A stretch of DNA of 44,318 nt. Source: Chitinophagaceae bacterium. Its GTDB lineage: Bacteria > Bacteroidota > Bacteroidia > Chitinophagales > Chitinophagaceae. Below, one piece after another: positions 1 through 7,407 of the stretch. The notes beneath the pieces were generated by a model. It had not been told where the DNA came from. It was given only the letters and a program-made list of their open reading frames with translations, and did not search any database. Location of the stretch: positions 1 through 44,318 of the forward strand of contig JAQBNK010000065.1 in the NCBI GenBank assembly GCA_028288595.1. The letters are read 5' to 3'. Both the position numbers and the translations under genes were made by a program. The number at the start of each line of letters is the position of its first letter. Position 1 is the stretch's first letter.

Positions 1-49
1 AATAGTCAATAGTCAATAGTCAATAGTCAATAGTCAATAGTCAATAATG
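1..49. repeat. Heptamer tandem repeat AATAGTC
   Basis: Six perfect head-to-tail copies of AATAGTC occupy 1-42, followed by one degenerate copy (AATAATG). The array runs off the left edge, so its full length is unknown. The 7-bp period is not a multiple of three and no gene covers it, so it is non-coding. It is one of four arrays with a 7-bp period in this window. Confidence 0.97.
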
Positions 50-101
50 TGTACGCTGTTGAGTTATGAAGGTTAGAAAAAGGGGGGAATTTTTGTCGGC
101 T

Positions 102-143
102 TACTCATCACTCACTCCTCATTACTCATTTCTCATCACTCAT
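102..143. repeat. Degenerate heptamer tandem repeat NNCTCAT
   Basis: Six consecutive 7-bp units share the core CTCAT (one unit has CTCAC) with two variable leading bases: TA, CA, TC, TA, TT, CA. The array ends two bases before the stop codon of the LpxR-like gene on the minus strand, so it lies directly in that transcript's 3' region. Confidence 0.9.
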
Positions 144-145
144 CC

Positions 146-1096
146 TTAAAATCTATATGCCAAACTCAGGCTACCATATCGCTGGTTGGCTTTTTGAATT
201 TTTGCTTCTTTGGTTTGATAAACAGCAGCGAGCCCAACCGTGAATCTTCTTTCTGCATAAACAAGTGCAAGTTTATGCTGGTACATCAAATGATAAATAT
301 CAGAAGTAAGCGGACCCTTGTCCTTTAAGAAAAGTCCGCCTTGTACGGTGGCATTATAAGCGTGATAAATCAACTGCGGATGATAATAACCAAAGAGCTC
401 AAAATGTTTTCTTGTTTTAATTTCTGTGTGGCTTAGTCTGGCATTCCACAATGCGGACTGATGATTTCGTTCAAAAAAACCTGCCTGCAACATTAGTCCA
501 AGATTAGCATTGGTAAATGTTGTGCCAAGGTTAGCAGATAAAACCGGTTTGAGTGTAACAAAAGCTTTCTCTTTTTCCGGAATAATAACGGGTGAGTAAG
601 TGATATTCCCATCAATACCAACAGCATCTTTTAACTGGTATTCCCATCCATAAAAAGCATAAATATTAATAATTGTATGATAATTCATCTGCAGCCATTC
701 TCCCCCGGCGCTTTTACCCATCGTTCCTGCAGAAACCGACCATTGCAATACATTATCCTTTTTGCTAAAAGAGGTTTCTTTATAACGGCCGTACAAATAA
801 CTGGTAAATGGTCTGTCAATTTCAGAACGGTTAATGATCTTTCTTGTCCTGTCTGTATAGATCATTTGCCCTATTTCCAGGCTGGTTAGTTTTCTCTTGA
901 CCGTTAATTTTTTTGGCAACCATGTATAGGAAAAGAAAACGCCATTAGTATAATAACCATCTTTTCTCTGCAAGAGATAATTATCGTTATCTGTGATACC
1001 CTGTATCTCTCTTGTGAAAAATTCTTTTTTGATTTTTTGTGCATTTCCTCCAGAGGAAAATGCAAACAGCATTATTATTACCAGGTTATACTTCAT
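146..1096 (-). CDS. LpxR-like outer-membrane lipid A deacylase (DUF2219 family)
   Basis: This 316-residue protein opens with a signal peptide (about 20 residues ending near GGNAQ) followed by an outer-membrane barrel. Family-like features are the early DNDNYLLQRKDGYYTNG segment, a DRPFTSYLYG segment and the GEWLQMNYH...YGWEYQL region, which match the layout of LpxR/DUF2219 proteins. Known LpxR removes the 3'-acyloxyacyl chain of lipid A at the outer membrane; the same role here is inferred from family. The start at 1096 (MKYN...) was chosen over the ATG nine codons upstream because it puts the signal peptide at the N-terminus and begins one base after the recX stop. It is probably co-transcribed with recX, which has no obvious functional link. 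Confidence 0.75.
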   Translation of the reverse strand: MKYNLVIIMLFAFSSGGNAQKIKKEFFTREIQGITDNDNYLLQRKDGYYTNGVFFSYTWLPKKLTVKRKLTSLEIGQMIYTDRTRKIINRSEIDRPFTSYLYGRYKETSFSKKDNVLQWSVSAGTMGKSAGGEWLQMNYHTIINIYAFYGWEYQLKDAVGIDGNITYSPVIIPEKEKAFVTLKPVLSANLGTTFTNANLGLMLQAGFFERNHQSALWNARLSHTEIKTRKHFELFGYYHPQLIYHAYNATVQGGLFLKDKGPLTSDIYHLMYQHKLALVYAERRFTVGLAAVYQTKEAKIQKANQRYGSLSLAYRF

Positions 1097-1097
1097 A

Positions 1098-1565
1098 TTA
1101 TTTGCTCTCATTAAGTTCTGCAAGAATGGAATTAATCAAAGGTCTTTCAAATCCTTTTTGAAGAAGATGCTGCATCGTTTTGAATTTCCTCACATAATGC
1201 TGATCTTCTTTTATTGCCTTCCATTTTAATTTTGCCAGCTTTAAAGCCACCGTTTTGTAATCATCCTCGTCTATAGAATCCAGTGCTTTCCTGATATTAT
1301 AATCACTTACCTGCTTTAGCTTTAAGGCCTGTTTTATTTTAACCTTCCCCCACTTCTTTATTCTAAACTTCCCGGACACGTATTGCATGGCAAAACGTTC
1401 TTCATCTAAATAATTGTCTGAAATTAAATTACTCAGCAACTCTTCAACATCATTTTTATAAAGTCCAAGGCTATATAATTTAACCCTTACTTCCTGGTGA
1501 CTCCTTTCCTGGTAGGCGCAATAATGTTTTACCTTTTGAAGCGCCATTTCTTTACTAAATTTCAT
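1098..1565 (-). CDS. recX: Regulatory protein RecX
   Basis: RecX is a small helical protein that binds RecA filaments and modulates recombinase activity. The 155-residue product has the three-helix repeats of the family, including HYCAYQERSHQEVRVKL near the start and the DNYLDEERFAMQYVSGK segment, which corresponds to the conserved region around Y-L-D-D-x-x-F-A. An in-frame upstream ATG at 1676 would add 37 residues without RecX character. The start at 1565 gives the usual family length and lies about 50 bases downstream of a TAnnTTTG element at 1616-1623. recA itself is elsewhere in the window (18.2 kb). The LpxR-like gene follows one base after the stop. Confidence 0.88.
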   Translation of the reverse strand: MKFSKEMALQKVKHYCAYQERSHQEVRVKLYSLGLYKNDVEELLSNLISDNYLDEERFAMQYVSGKFRIKKWGKVKIKQALKLKQVSDYNIRKALDSIDEDDYKTVALKLAKLKWKAIKEDQHYVRKFKTMQHLLQKGFERPLINSILAELNESK

Positions 1566-1615
1566 ATCCGATCCTGCGTTGTAATAATTAGGGTTTTTAA
1601 AATCAGCTTCAAACG

Positions 1616-1623
1616 CAAAAATA
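1616..1623 (-). promoter_or_regulatory. Putative -7 element for recX
   Basis: On the minus strand this reads TATTTTTG, matching the Bacteroidota -7 consensus TAnnTTTG. It lies inside the longer alternative reading of recX and so supports the shorter start at 1565. I see no clear -33 TTG at the usual spacing. Confidence 0.4.
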
Positions 1624-1801
1624 TCAGTATGTCCTGAAGAAAAATAAAAAATGGGTACCGGCCCGATTAAGTTCATCCCTTATTTTAGAAGTTTGCCTGA
1701 TCCCAATTCCCCTGGTAATTAGGCTGATTGGCCTTTTTTTCCATTTTATGCACATTTTTTATCGATTGAAAAGGCTTTCTTTATTTTCAGCAACGGTTTG
1801 T

Positions 1802-1809
1802 TACATTTG
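1802..1809 (+). promoter_or_regulatory. Putative -7 element for dnaN
   Basis: TACATTTG matches TAnnTTTG about 105 bases upstream of dnaN, implying a leader of roughly 100 nt. A -33 TTG is not evident at the expected distance, so this is a moderate call. The rest of the 1677-1914 gap holds no other clear feature. Confidence 0.4.
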
Positions 1810-1914
1810 AGCCTGAAAAACAATAAATTCAAAACAAGGGAATTATGCAGGGTGAACGTCGATTACAGAGACGCTGCAAACGTCCATAAGACCACTTAAA
1901 AAAAACAAATACGA

Positions 1915-3030
1915 ATGAAATTCATCATTTCATCTTCCGCCTTATTAAAGCACCTGCAGCAGATCAGCGGCGTAATTAATGCAAATACGGTTCTGCCTAT
2001 CCTGGAAGATTTCTTATTCGAGATAGAAGATAAAAAACTCAACATTGTAGCGACCGACCTTGAAACAGTGATGCGTGTGCAAATGGATGTTGAAAGCAAG
2101 ACGAACGGAAAAGTGTGTATTCCGGGTAAGATCCTGATGGACTCGTTGAAAAATATTGCTGACCAGCCCCTGACTTTTAATATTGATAAAAGTTTTGGTG
2201 TTGAAATCACCAGCGACAACGGTAAGTATAAAGTGATGGGCGAAAATCCGGATAACTTTCCCAAAGAACCTACGGCTGACGATACTAACAGTTTTACCAT
2301 TAACAGCGGCGCTCTTGTAACTGCCATCAACAAAACTTTATTCGCCGTTAGTAACGATGATCTCAGGCCCGCAATGACAGGGGTTTATTTTGAATTGAAT
2401 AAAGATTCTATCCAGTTTGTTGCTACCGATGCTCATCGCTTGGTAAGATATAAAAGAACAGATGTGAAGTGCCCTAAACAGGAATCTTTCATCGTTCCTA
2501 AAAAACCTCTGAATCTGCTGAAAAATGCGCTGCCTGATAATGATGATATACTCACTATCAGTTATAACAGCAACCATCTTTTCGTTAAGCATGACACCAC
2601 ACAATTAATTTGTCGTTTAATAGATGCAAGATTCCCGGATTATAAAGTCGTTATCCCGGCAGACAATCCTTACAGGCTGCATGTAAATAAGAATGATTTC
2701 CAAAGTGCATTAAGGCGTGTAAGTGTTTTCAGTAATAAAAGTACCAACCAGGTTGCCTTAAGCATCAGTGGCAGCGAATTACAACTTGCCGCACAGGATG
2801 TGGATTTTAGTTTTGAAGGAAATGAAAGAATGACCTGCCAGTACGATGGCGATGATCTCCAAATTGCTTTCAATGCAAAATTCCTGATCGAAATGTTAAA
2901 CGCGGCTGATAGCGGCGATGTAAATGTTGAACTTTCAACGCCTACACGTGCAGGACTTATCAAGCCGACAGAACAGGATGAAAATGAAGAATTACTAATG
3001 CTGGTTATGCCTTTAATGCTTAACAACTAA
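1915..3030 (+). CDS. dnaN: DNA polymerase III sliding clamp, beta subunit
   Basis: The 371-residue product is a full-length beta clamp, the ring that tethers the replicative polymerase to DNA. It starts MKFIISSSALLKHLQQISG and contains the family segments LPILEDFLFE, GKILMDSLKN, ATDAHRLVRYKR and LIDARFPDYK. It ends with LLMLVMPLMLNN, equivalent to the conserved V-M-P-M tail that lines the partner-binding pocket. It is not next to dnaA or recF here; its neighbours are recX (divergent) and a DUF2007 gene downstream. A hairpin with a T-tract follows the stop codon. Confidence 0.98.
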   Translation: MKFIISSSALLKHLQQISGVINANTVLPILEDFLFEIEDKKLNIVATDLETVMRVQMDVESKTNGKVCIPGKILMDSLKNIADQPLTFNIDKSFGVEITSDNGKYKVMGENPDNFPKEPTADDTNSFTINSGALVTAINKTLFAVSNDDLRPAMTGVYFELNKDSIQFVATDAHRLVRYKRTDVKCPKQESFIVPKKPLNLLKNALPDNDDILTISYNSNHLFVKHDTTQLICRLIDARFPDYKVVIPADNPYRLHVNKNDFQSALRRVSVFSNKSTNQVALSISGSELQLAAQDVDFSFEGNERMTCQYDGDDLQIAFNAKFLIEMLNAADSGDVNVELSTPTRAGLIKPTEQDENEELLMLVMPLMLNN

Positions 3031-3053
3031 TTAGAACAGAAAACTATAAATTT

Positions 3054-3084
3054 ACTCCGGCTCAAAAAAGGCCTGAGTTTTTTT
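3054..3084 (+). terminator. Intrinsic terminator after dnaN
   Basis: ACTCCGGC (3054-3061) pairs with GCCTGAGT (3071-3078) with one mismatch around a nine-base A-rich loop, followed by a T-run to 3084. The T-run touches the ATG of the next gene at 3085. Confidence 0.6.
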
Positions 3085-3474
3085 ATGCCATTAGTCTCAA
3101 TCCGCAGTTACGATAATTATTTTGATGCTGCACTTGCACAGGGTGTGCTTGAATCTGCAGGCATCGATTGTTTTTTACAGGATGTACATTCCGTAACAAT
3201 TAATCCTGTCTTGACTAATGCAATTGGCGGGATTAAACTTCGTGTGCGTTCAGAAGATTATGAGCAGGCTTCAAACTTATTAAGCAGCGGGGAAAATAAA
3301 GATGTTCATCCTCAATGCCCCGATTGCGGATCTGTCAATACAAGTTTATCTGTTGATCTTCCTTCCAAAACATGGTTTTCACTTTTACTTGAAGCGCTGA
3401 CCTCAAGTTCACTTTCTTCGAAGGGGCAGTTGCATTATCAGTGTAACGAATGCAAAGTAAAATTTCGGGATTAG
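3085..3474 (+). CDS. DUF2007 domain protein with C-terminal zinc ribbon
   Basis: The first ~70 residues match the DUF2007 (putative signal-transducing) pattern: SYDNYFDAALAQGVLESAGI followed by GGIKLRVRSEDYEQASNLL. The second half has CPDCGS and CNECK pairs (Cys-x-x-Cys twice), forming a likely zinc ribbon. The protein has 129 residues, no signal peptide and is probably cytosolic. The family has no firmly established biochemical role. The start codon follows directly on the T-tract of a terminator-like hairpin, so expression by read-through from dnaN may be limited. Confidence 0.8.
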   Translation: MPLVSIRSYDNYFDAALAQGVLESAGIDCFLQDVHSVTINPVLTNAIGGIKLRVRSEDYEQASNLLSSGENKDVHPQCPDCGSVNTSLSVDLPSKTWFSLLLEALTSSSLSSKGQLHYQCNECKVKFRD

Positions 3475-3549
3475 TATCAGGCCCGAAAGGCTTGCTGCCG
3501 GCGGGTATTGATATATAAAAAAATGTAGATTCGTTTATTATAAGCAGCT

Positions 3550-4368
3550 ATGCAAAAAATCATAGAATATTTTAATCACATTCCTTCTTCGCACCGTGCT
3601 TTAATATTAGCTGGTGGTATTACATTTTTCTGGCTGATAGAATATGCGGCGCCGCTATTTTCATTTCAATACAACAAGTGGAAACACGCCGGGTTAAATA
3701 TCTTTTTCACCATAACAACGCTTGTCGTAAATTTTGCTTTTGCTGTTTTGATTGTAAAAGCAAGTGATTATGCGACTGTGCATCATTTTGGAGTTCTATA
3801 TCTTTTACAACTTCCGCTTTGGCTGTTTCTTATTCTTGGGTTGATGCTTTTGGACCTGGTAGGCGCTTATACCATTCACTGGATACAACATAAAATAAAA
3901 TGGATGTGGAAGTTTCACATGGTGCATCACGCAGATACCTATGTGGATGCTACAACCGCCAACAGGCATCACCCGGGCGAAAGTGTATTCCGAGCAGCCT
4001 TTACTTTACTCGCAGTGATAATATCAGGAGCACCCATATGGCTGGTAATGTTATACCAGAGCCTGAGCGTGGTATTATCGCAATTCAATCATGCAAATAT
4101 CCGTCTACCACAATGGTTCGATAAAACAATTAGCTATGTGATCGTTTCGCCGGACATGCATAAGGTACATCATCACTTTATACGCCCTGAGACAGACAGT
4201 AATTATGGAAATATTTTTTCTTTCTGGGACAGGCTATTTGCCACTTTTAGAACAAGGGAAATAAAAAGTTTACGATACGGCCTTGATGTAATGGAAGGAA
4301 GAAATGTTCACAGTATAAAGGAACAGCTGAAGGTTCCTTTCGATAAAACCATTAAGACTGATTATTAA
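3550..4368 (+). CDS. Sterol desaturase / fatty acid hydroxylase superfamily membrane protein
   Basis: This 272-residue integral membrane protein has about four hydrophobic segments and the histidine clusters of the di-iron fatty acid hydroxylase superfamily: H110-x3-H114, H123-x2-HH (126-127), HH at 140-141, H181, and H204-x2-HHH (207-209). These ligands hold two irons for O2-dependent hydroxylation or desaturation of a lipid. The substrate cannot be read from sequence; in Bacteroidota related enzymes may act on sphingolipids, ornithine lipids or carotenoids. The 3' end overlaps the convergent kinase gene by 17 bases. Confidence 0.88.
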   Translation: MQKIIEYFNHIPSSHRALILAGGITFFWLIEYAAPLFSFQYNKWKHAGLNIFFTITTLVVNFAFAVLIVKASDYATVHHFGVLYLLQLPLWLFLILGLMLLDLVGAYTIHWIQHKIKWMWKFHMVHHADTYVDATTANRHHPGESVFRAAFTLLAVIISGAPIWLVMLYQSLSVVLSQFNHANIRLPQWFDKTISYVIVSPDMHKVHHHFIRPETDSNYGNIFSFWDRLFATFRTREIKSLRYGLDVMEGRNVHSIKEQLKVPFDKTIKTDY

Positions 4369-4891
4369 ACCGGTCAACAATTTTTATTGCAGTCATCAAT
4401 CTTTCCTCACCCGTTCCTGAAATTTCGTTCCATGCCACTTGCTGATTCTGCAATAACTCTTTATAGATCGCATATAGTTCCTGGCGTGGACCTTCCTCAG
4501 GATATTCTCTCAGCTTATCATATGACCAGGGAAGATCAATGTTACACAGAAGATAGAGATCGTATTTACGTTCTGCGATTTGTTCCAGGATAAAAGGATG
4601 ACAATTATTAAAAACGTATTCGCACCAAACCTTCATCACATACATGTTTGTATCAATGAAATAAAGATCGCTTGTCACACCTTCTGCAATGCTCTCTTCA
4701 AGAATAAGTTGCCCTTCTGCAATTTTCAACAGATCAGCATAAGTATAATTCATCCCGTTTTCTTCCAGGTAAGCTCTTGCATATTCAGGGCACCAGGCAG
4801 TTCCATAATGCAGTGCCAGTTCCTTACATAAGGTACTTTTCCCTGTACTTTCCGGACCAATGATAACCACCCGTTTTATTTTTTCAGGCAT
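4352..4891 (-). CDS. NadR-type nicotinamide riboside kinase (P-loop ATPase)
   Basis: The protein has a Walker A motif GPESTGKS (residues 12-19), then PEYARAYLEE and a FIDTN segment. These correspond to the C-terminal ribosylnicotinamide kinase domain of NadR, which phosphorylates nicotinamide riboside to NMN. At 179 residues it is only the kinase domain; the helix-turn-helix and adenylyltransferase parts of enterobacterial NadR are absent. It overlaps the pnuC stop by eight bases (4884-4891), pointing to translational coupling. The transporter/kinase pairing supports NAD precursor salvage; the phosphorylated substrate is inferred from family and context. Confidence 0.8.
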   Translation of the reverse strand: MPEKIKRVVIIGPESTGKSTLCKELALHYGTAWCPEYARAYLEENGMNYTYADLLKIAEGQLILEESIAEGVTSDLYFIDTNMYVMKVWCEYVFNNCHPFILEQIAERKYDLYLLCNIDLPWSYDKLREYPEEGPRQELYAIYKELLQNQQVAWNEISGTGEERLMTAIKIVDRFNNQS

Positions 4892-5522
4892 AACCTGCTT
4901 CCCGCTTTTTTAATTTTTTTGACCATGCTATTAATCCTGCAATTGCAAGACCAAATAAGACCAGATATTGCACGCTTGTAAAAACGTATCCTTTTACAAA
5001 ATACAAAGGTATTGATGCCATGTTTGTTGCTATCCACCAATACCAGCTTTCCAATTTTTTTCTCGCCATCAGCCACATACCTGTATATGCGCTTGCACTG
5101 GCGAATGCATCGGCCCAGGGAATTGCTTCAGGAGCAAATACTTTTTTGAGGTAAGTGAGCGAAAAGAAAATTGCAAGATAGAAAGCAAGAAAAAAACAAA
5201 TTTGGATCAGCCACTCCTTGCCGGTTGCTTTTGTTATAACTACAACAGGATGGTGCTGCCTGTCTTTTCTCGTCCATAATATCCACCCGTAAATACTCAT
5301 AATGGTGTAGTAAATATTAACGCTGGCCTCCCCTAATAAATGTCCTTTTGCGCTGATGTATATATAGGCAACCGTGTTGATGAGGCCGATCGGATATACA
5401 AGAATATTTTCTTTTTTAGAGAACCAAACGCAAATGATGCCGGCGAAAACACCAATATATTCAAGCAACGAGGTTTGCTTAAGTCCTGTAATAAAATGTT
5501 GCCAGATTTCGGTGGAGGTCAT
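4884..5522 (-). CDS. pnuC: PnuC-family nicotinamide riboside transporter
   Basis: This 212-residue inner-membrane protein has about seven hydrophobic helices. Family features include EYIGVFAGIICVWFSKKEN near the start, YPIGLINTVAYIYI, the NIYYTIMSIYGWILW segment and the WYWWIATNMASIPLYF segment, which resemble the PnuC substrate-pore motifs. PnuC proteins carry nicotinamide riboside by facilitated diffusion, trapped by phosphorylation. In Bacteroidota some paralogues (PnuT) carry thiamine instead, but the adjacent overlapping NadR-type kinase favours nicotinamide riboside. I see no TPP riboswitch in the leader. Confidence 0.88.
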   Translation of the reverse strand: MTSTEIWQHFITGLKQTSLLEYIGVFAGIICVWFSKKENILVYPIGLINTVAYIYISAKGHLLGEASVNIYYTIMSIYGWILWTRKDRQHHPVVVITKATGKEWLIQICFFLAFYLAIFFSLTYLKKVFAPEAIPWADAFASASAYTGMWLMARKKLESWYWWIATNMASIPLYFVKGYVFTSVQYLVLFGLAIAGLIAWSKKLKKREAGYA

Positions 5523-5560
5523 GAGTTAGCTTAGGAAGCAATATTAATTAGTCTCTCGCT

Positions 5561-5763
5561 GAAAACGCAGAATACGCGGAAAAAAGCTGGTCACAAAGAC
5601 ACAAGGATCAAAGAAAAAACCTGGTAAACCTTAGGGCCTTCGCGGCTTAGTGGCAAAAAAGATCAATAGAGAACAAAAGGATCAAGGGTGTGACACAACA
5701 AAGCTTCATTGAAAAACTACTGCTGGTCACAAAAAAAATTCCGCGCCTTCTGCTTTTTCCGCA
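5561..5763. repeat. Degenerate dispersed-repeat remnant in the pnuC-nfu gap
   Basis: The ~300-bp gap (5523-5831) has no supported gene. It contains a direct repeat GCTGGTCACAAA (5586-5597 and 5722-5733) and octamer-like A-rich units (CACAAAGA, CACAAGGA). It also has GCAGAAnnCGCGGA in opposite orientations near 5567-5580 and 5741-5754. The segment GCGGCTTAGTGGCAAAA (around 5641-5657) resembles degenerate dispersed elements often seen between genes in this phylum. Confidence 0.5.
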
Positions 5764-5782
5764 TACCCCGCCGAGAAATAAA

Positions 5783-5809
5783 AAAGTGCCCGGTACGACC
5801 AGGCACTTT
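5783..5809 (-). terminator. Intrinsic terminator after nfu
   Basis: AAAGTGCC (5783-5790) pairs perfectly with GGCACTTT (5802-5809) around an 11-base loop. On the minus strand the stem is followed by a T-run. It lies just past the stop codon of the Nfu gene. Confidence 0.8.
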
Positions 5810-5831
5810 ATATATAATCACTCACTAACAA

Positions 5832-6431
5832 CTACTCTGCTTCTGCAACCACTTCTTTTACTTCAGGGATCATTCTTTTCATCATTCCTTCTATCCCTGC
5901 TTTTAAAGTGATCATTGATGAAGGACATCCGCTGCAGCTTCCCTGTAACATCAGGTTAACCGTTCCTTCATTATAACTTTTGAATTGTATGGCACCACCA
6001 TCCATTTCTACGGCTGGCTTCACATAATTATCAAGCAATTCTTTAATTCTTTTTACAATGTCGTTATCATCAGCATTTACTGTATTAGAAGACTCCTGCT
6101 TCATAGCCGCCACTTCATCTTCATTCACAACTACACCACCATTTTCCAGGTAATCTTTTAAGAATTGTTTGATGGTAGGAATTACATCCTGCCAGTCTTC
6201 CGTATCAACCGTTTTTGTTAACGTAACAAAATTGCTGGCAATGAAAACACTTTTAATAAAAGGAAAACTGAATAATTCCTTTGCCAGCGGCGAAGGATCG
6301 GCGGTTGACTCGTCCTGGAAATCGATGCTCTTGCCGGGATATAATAATTTGTTGGCCACAAACTTCATGGTCTCCGGGTTGGGCGTCATCTCTGTATATA
6401 TGCTGATAACGGGGTTGCCTGTTTTAATCAT
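5832..6431 (-). CDS. Nfu-type iron-sulfur cluster carrier (NifU family)
   Basis: The 199-residue cytosolic protein has an N-terminal Nfu_N domain (TEMTPNPETMKFVANK...). A C-terminal NifU-like domain follows, with VKPAVEMDGGAIQF and the cluster-binding GSCSGCPSS (Cys166 and Cys169). Nfu proteins dimerise through this CxxC to carry a 4Fe-4S cluster to client enzymes. A TAnnTTTG element lies about 20 bases upstream, and terminators flank the gene on both sides, so it is probably transcribed alone. Confidence 0.93.
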   Translation of the reverse strand: MIKTGNPVISIYTEMTPNPETMKFVANKLLYPGKSIDFQDESTADPSPLAKELFSFPFIKSVFIASNFVTLTKTVDTEDWQDVIPTIKQFLKDYLENGGVVVNEDEVAAMKQESSNTVNADDNDIVKRIKELLDNYVKPAVEMDGGAIQFKSYNEGTVNLMLQGSCSGCPSSMITLKAGIEGMMKRMIPEVKEVVAEAE

Positions 6432-6451
6432 AACGATGGATTTACCAGATG

Positions 6452-6459
6452 CAAAAATA
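6452..6459 (-). promoter_or_regulatory. Putative -7 element for nfu
   Basis: The minus strand reads TATTTTTG (TAnnTTTG), about 20 bases upstream of the nfu start. It coincides with the T-rich tail of the preceding gene's terminator. No clear -33 element is seen. Confidence 0.45.
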
Positions 6460-6464
6460 CTAAA

Positions 6465-6488
6465 TGCCGGACTTTCAGCAGTCCGGCA
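6465..6488 (-). terminator. Intrinsic terminator after the beta-barrel gene
   Basis: TGCCGGACT (6465-6473) and AGTCCGGCA (6480-6488) form a perfect nine-base-pair stem with a six-base loop. On the minus strand it is followed by ATTTAGTATTTTTG. It separates the barrel gene from nfu. Confidence 0.8.
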
Positions 6489-6525
6489 CTTGTTTAGGTG
6501 GTCTTAAATTTCGGAAATCGAAAGG

Positions 6526-7359
6526 TTAGAGCCTTACGCCGATTCCCATGTTCACATAAAACATTTTCTCTCCCCGCTCAGACAGGTCCGGGCGGCCGCT
6601 GACCACGATCAAATTTTGAGGAACTACATAAGAAGGAGTAACGCTTATATTGAACTTACCTTTTACAAATACCACAGGGACAGACGCTTCATAGGCCAGT
6701 ATATTAAATTTCGTTGCTGTTTCGGTAACGGTTTCTGTTCCAAGAGGAATACCATTAACAGTGCGTTTCCTGTTATAAGTATTCTGGAAATTCTGGGTTC
6801 CCCCATAAACATTAAAAGTCGGATCTATTGCCAGCGCAGATTTTGTTTCGGGAAAGGGCATGATAAATAAATGATCAACACCTGCCGTTGCACCAAAATC
6901 GGTTTTGTCGCTGAATTTTACATCGGCACCTGTATTGATATTAAGCACCTTATTTAAAAAATTAAGGTTAACACCGGCCTGCTCTTTTAAGGCAGACTGA
7001 ACCAACGTGCTGTTATCCTTATATAAAAACTTAGTGGCAAATATATTTCCTGAAAAATGTTCGCTTTGCGGAAAACGATAACCCGCTTCAATAGCAGAAC
7101 CCGTATATGTTAACGGCTGCAAAACATTCTGATATAATACGGCAGTGCCCTGTGCATAAAGACCAGACTTCAACTGAAATCCTATGCTTGGAAATATACC
7201 CGAACTTTTAAGGCTATCTGTCCGTCCAAAATAATGAAGCCTGGATTGATAATTAATACCCGCAGTAAATACATTCTTTTTATCGGCAGTATCCTGCGCA
7301 TGAAGTGTATTTAACGACATAAACAATACGGCCGTTAAGAAATAGTAATTCCTTTTCAT
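6526..7359 (-). CDS. Outer-membrane beta-barrel protein, function unknown
   Basis: This 277-residue protein has a signal peptide ending near HAQ (residue 21). It then has alternating amphipathic strands rich in Tyr, Phe and Gly, ending in FYVNMGIGVRL, the kind of terminal strand recognised for outer-membrane assembly. I do not recognise a specific family. It lies 48 bases downstream of the Ala/Asn-rich secreted protein on the same strand and is probably co-transcribed with it, suggesting a shared envelope role. A strong terminator follows. Confidence 0.7.
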   Translation of the reverse strand: MKRNYYFLTAVLFMSLNTLHAQDTADKKNVFTAGINYQSRLHYFGRTDSLKSSGIFPSIGFQLKSGLYAQGTAVLYQNVLQPLTYTGSAIEAGYRFPQSEHFSGNIFATKFLYKDNSTLVQSALKEQAGVNLNFLNKVLNINTGADVKFSDKTDFGATAGVDHLFIMPFPETKSALAIDPTFNVYGGTQNFQNTYNRKRTVNGIPLGTETVTETATKFNILAYEASVPVVFVKGKFNISVTPSYVVPQNLIVVSGRPDLSERGEKMFYVNMGIGVRL

Positions 7360-7407
7360 TTTGAAATATTTAAGAAAGGGGGGTTAGGGCTGAAAAGAAA
7401 AACTTAT

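Noticed and set aside
1-143. CRISPR array
   Set aside because: The repeats are 7 bp with no spacers and there are no cas genes in the window.
677-889. Plus-strand ORFs opposite the LpxR-like and many other genes
   Set aside because: They are antisense or out-of-frame shadows without family motifs, signal peptides or plausible context.
1566-1676. 37-residue N-terminal extension of RecX
   Set aside because: The residues are not RecX-like and contain a TAnnTTTG promoter element; the 155-residue form matches family length.
1746-1754. TTATGCACA, a match to the DnaA-box consensus, upstream of dnaN
   Set aside because: It is a single match; about one such word is expected by chance in 44 kb on both strands, there is no cluster or dnaA gene here, so there is no case for an origin.
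5523-5600. Possible TPP or NAD riboswitch before pnuC
   Set aside because: No TPP-box (CTGAGA, ACCTGA) or other recognisable riboswitch core is present; the sequence is repeat-like.
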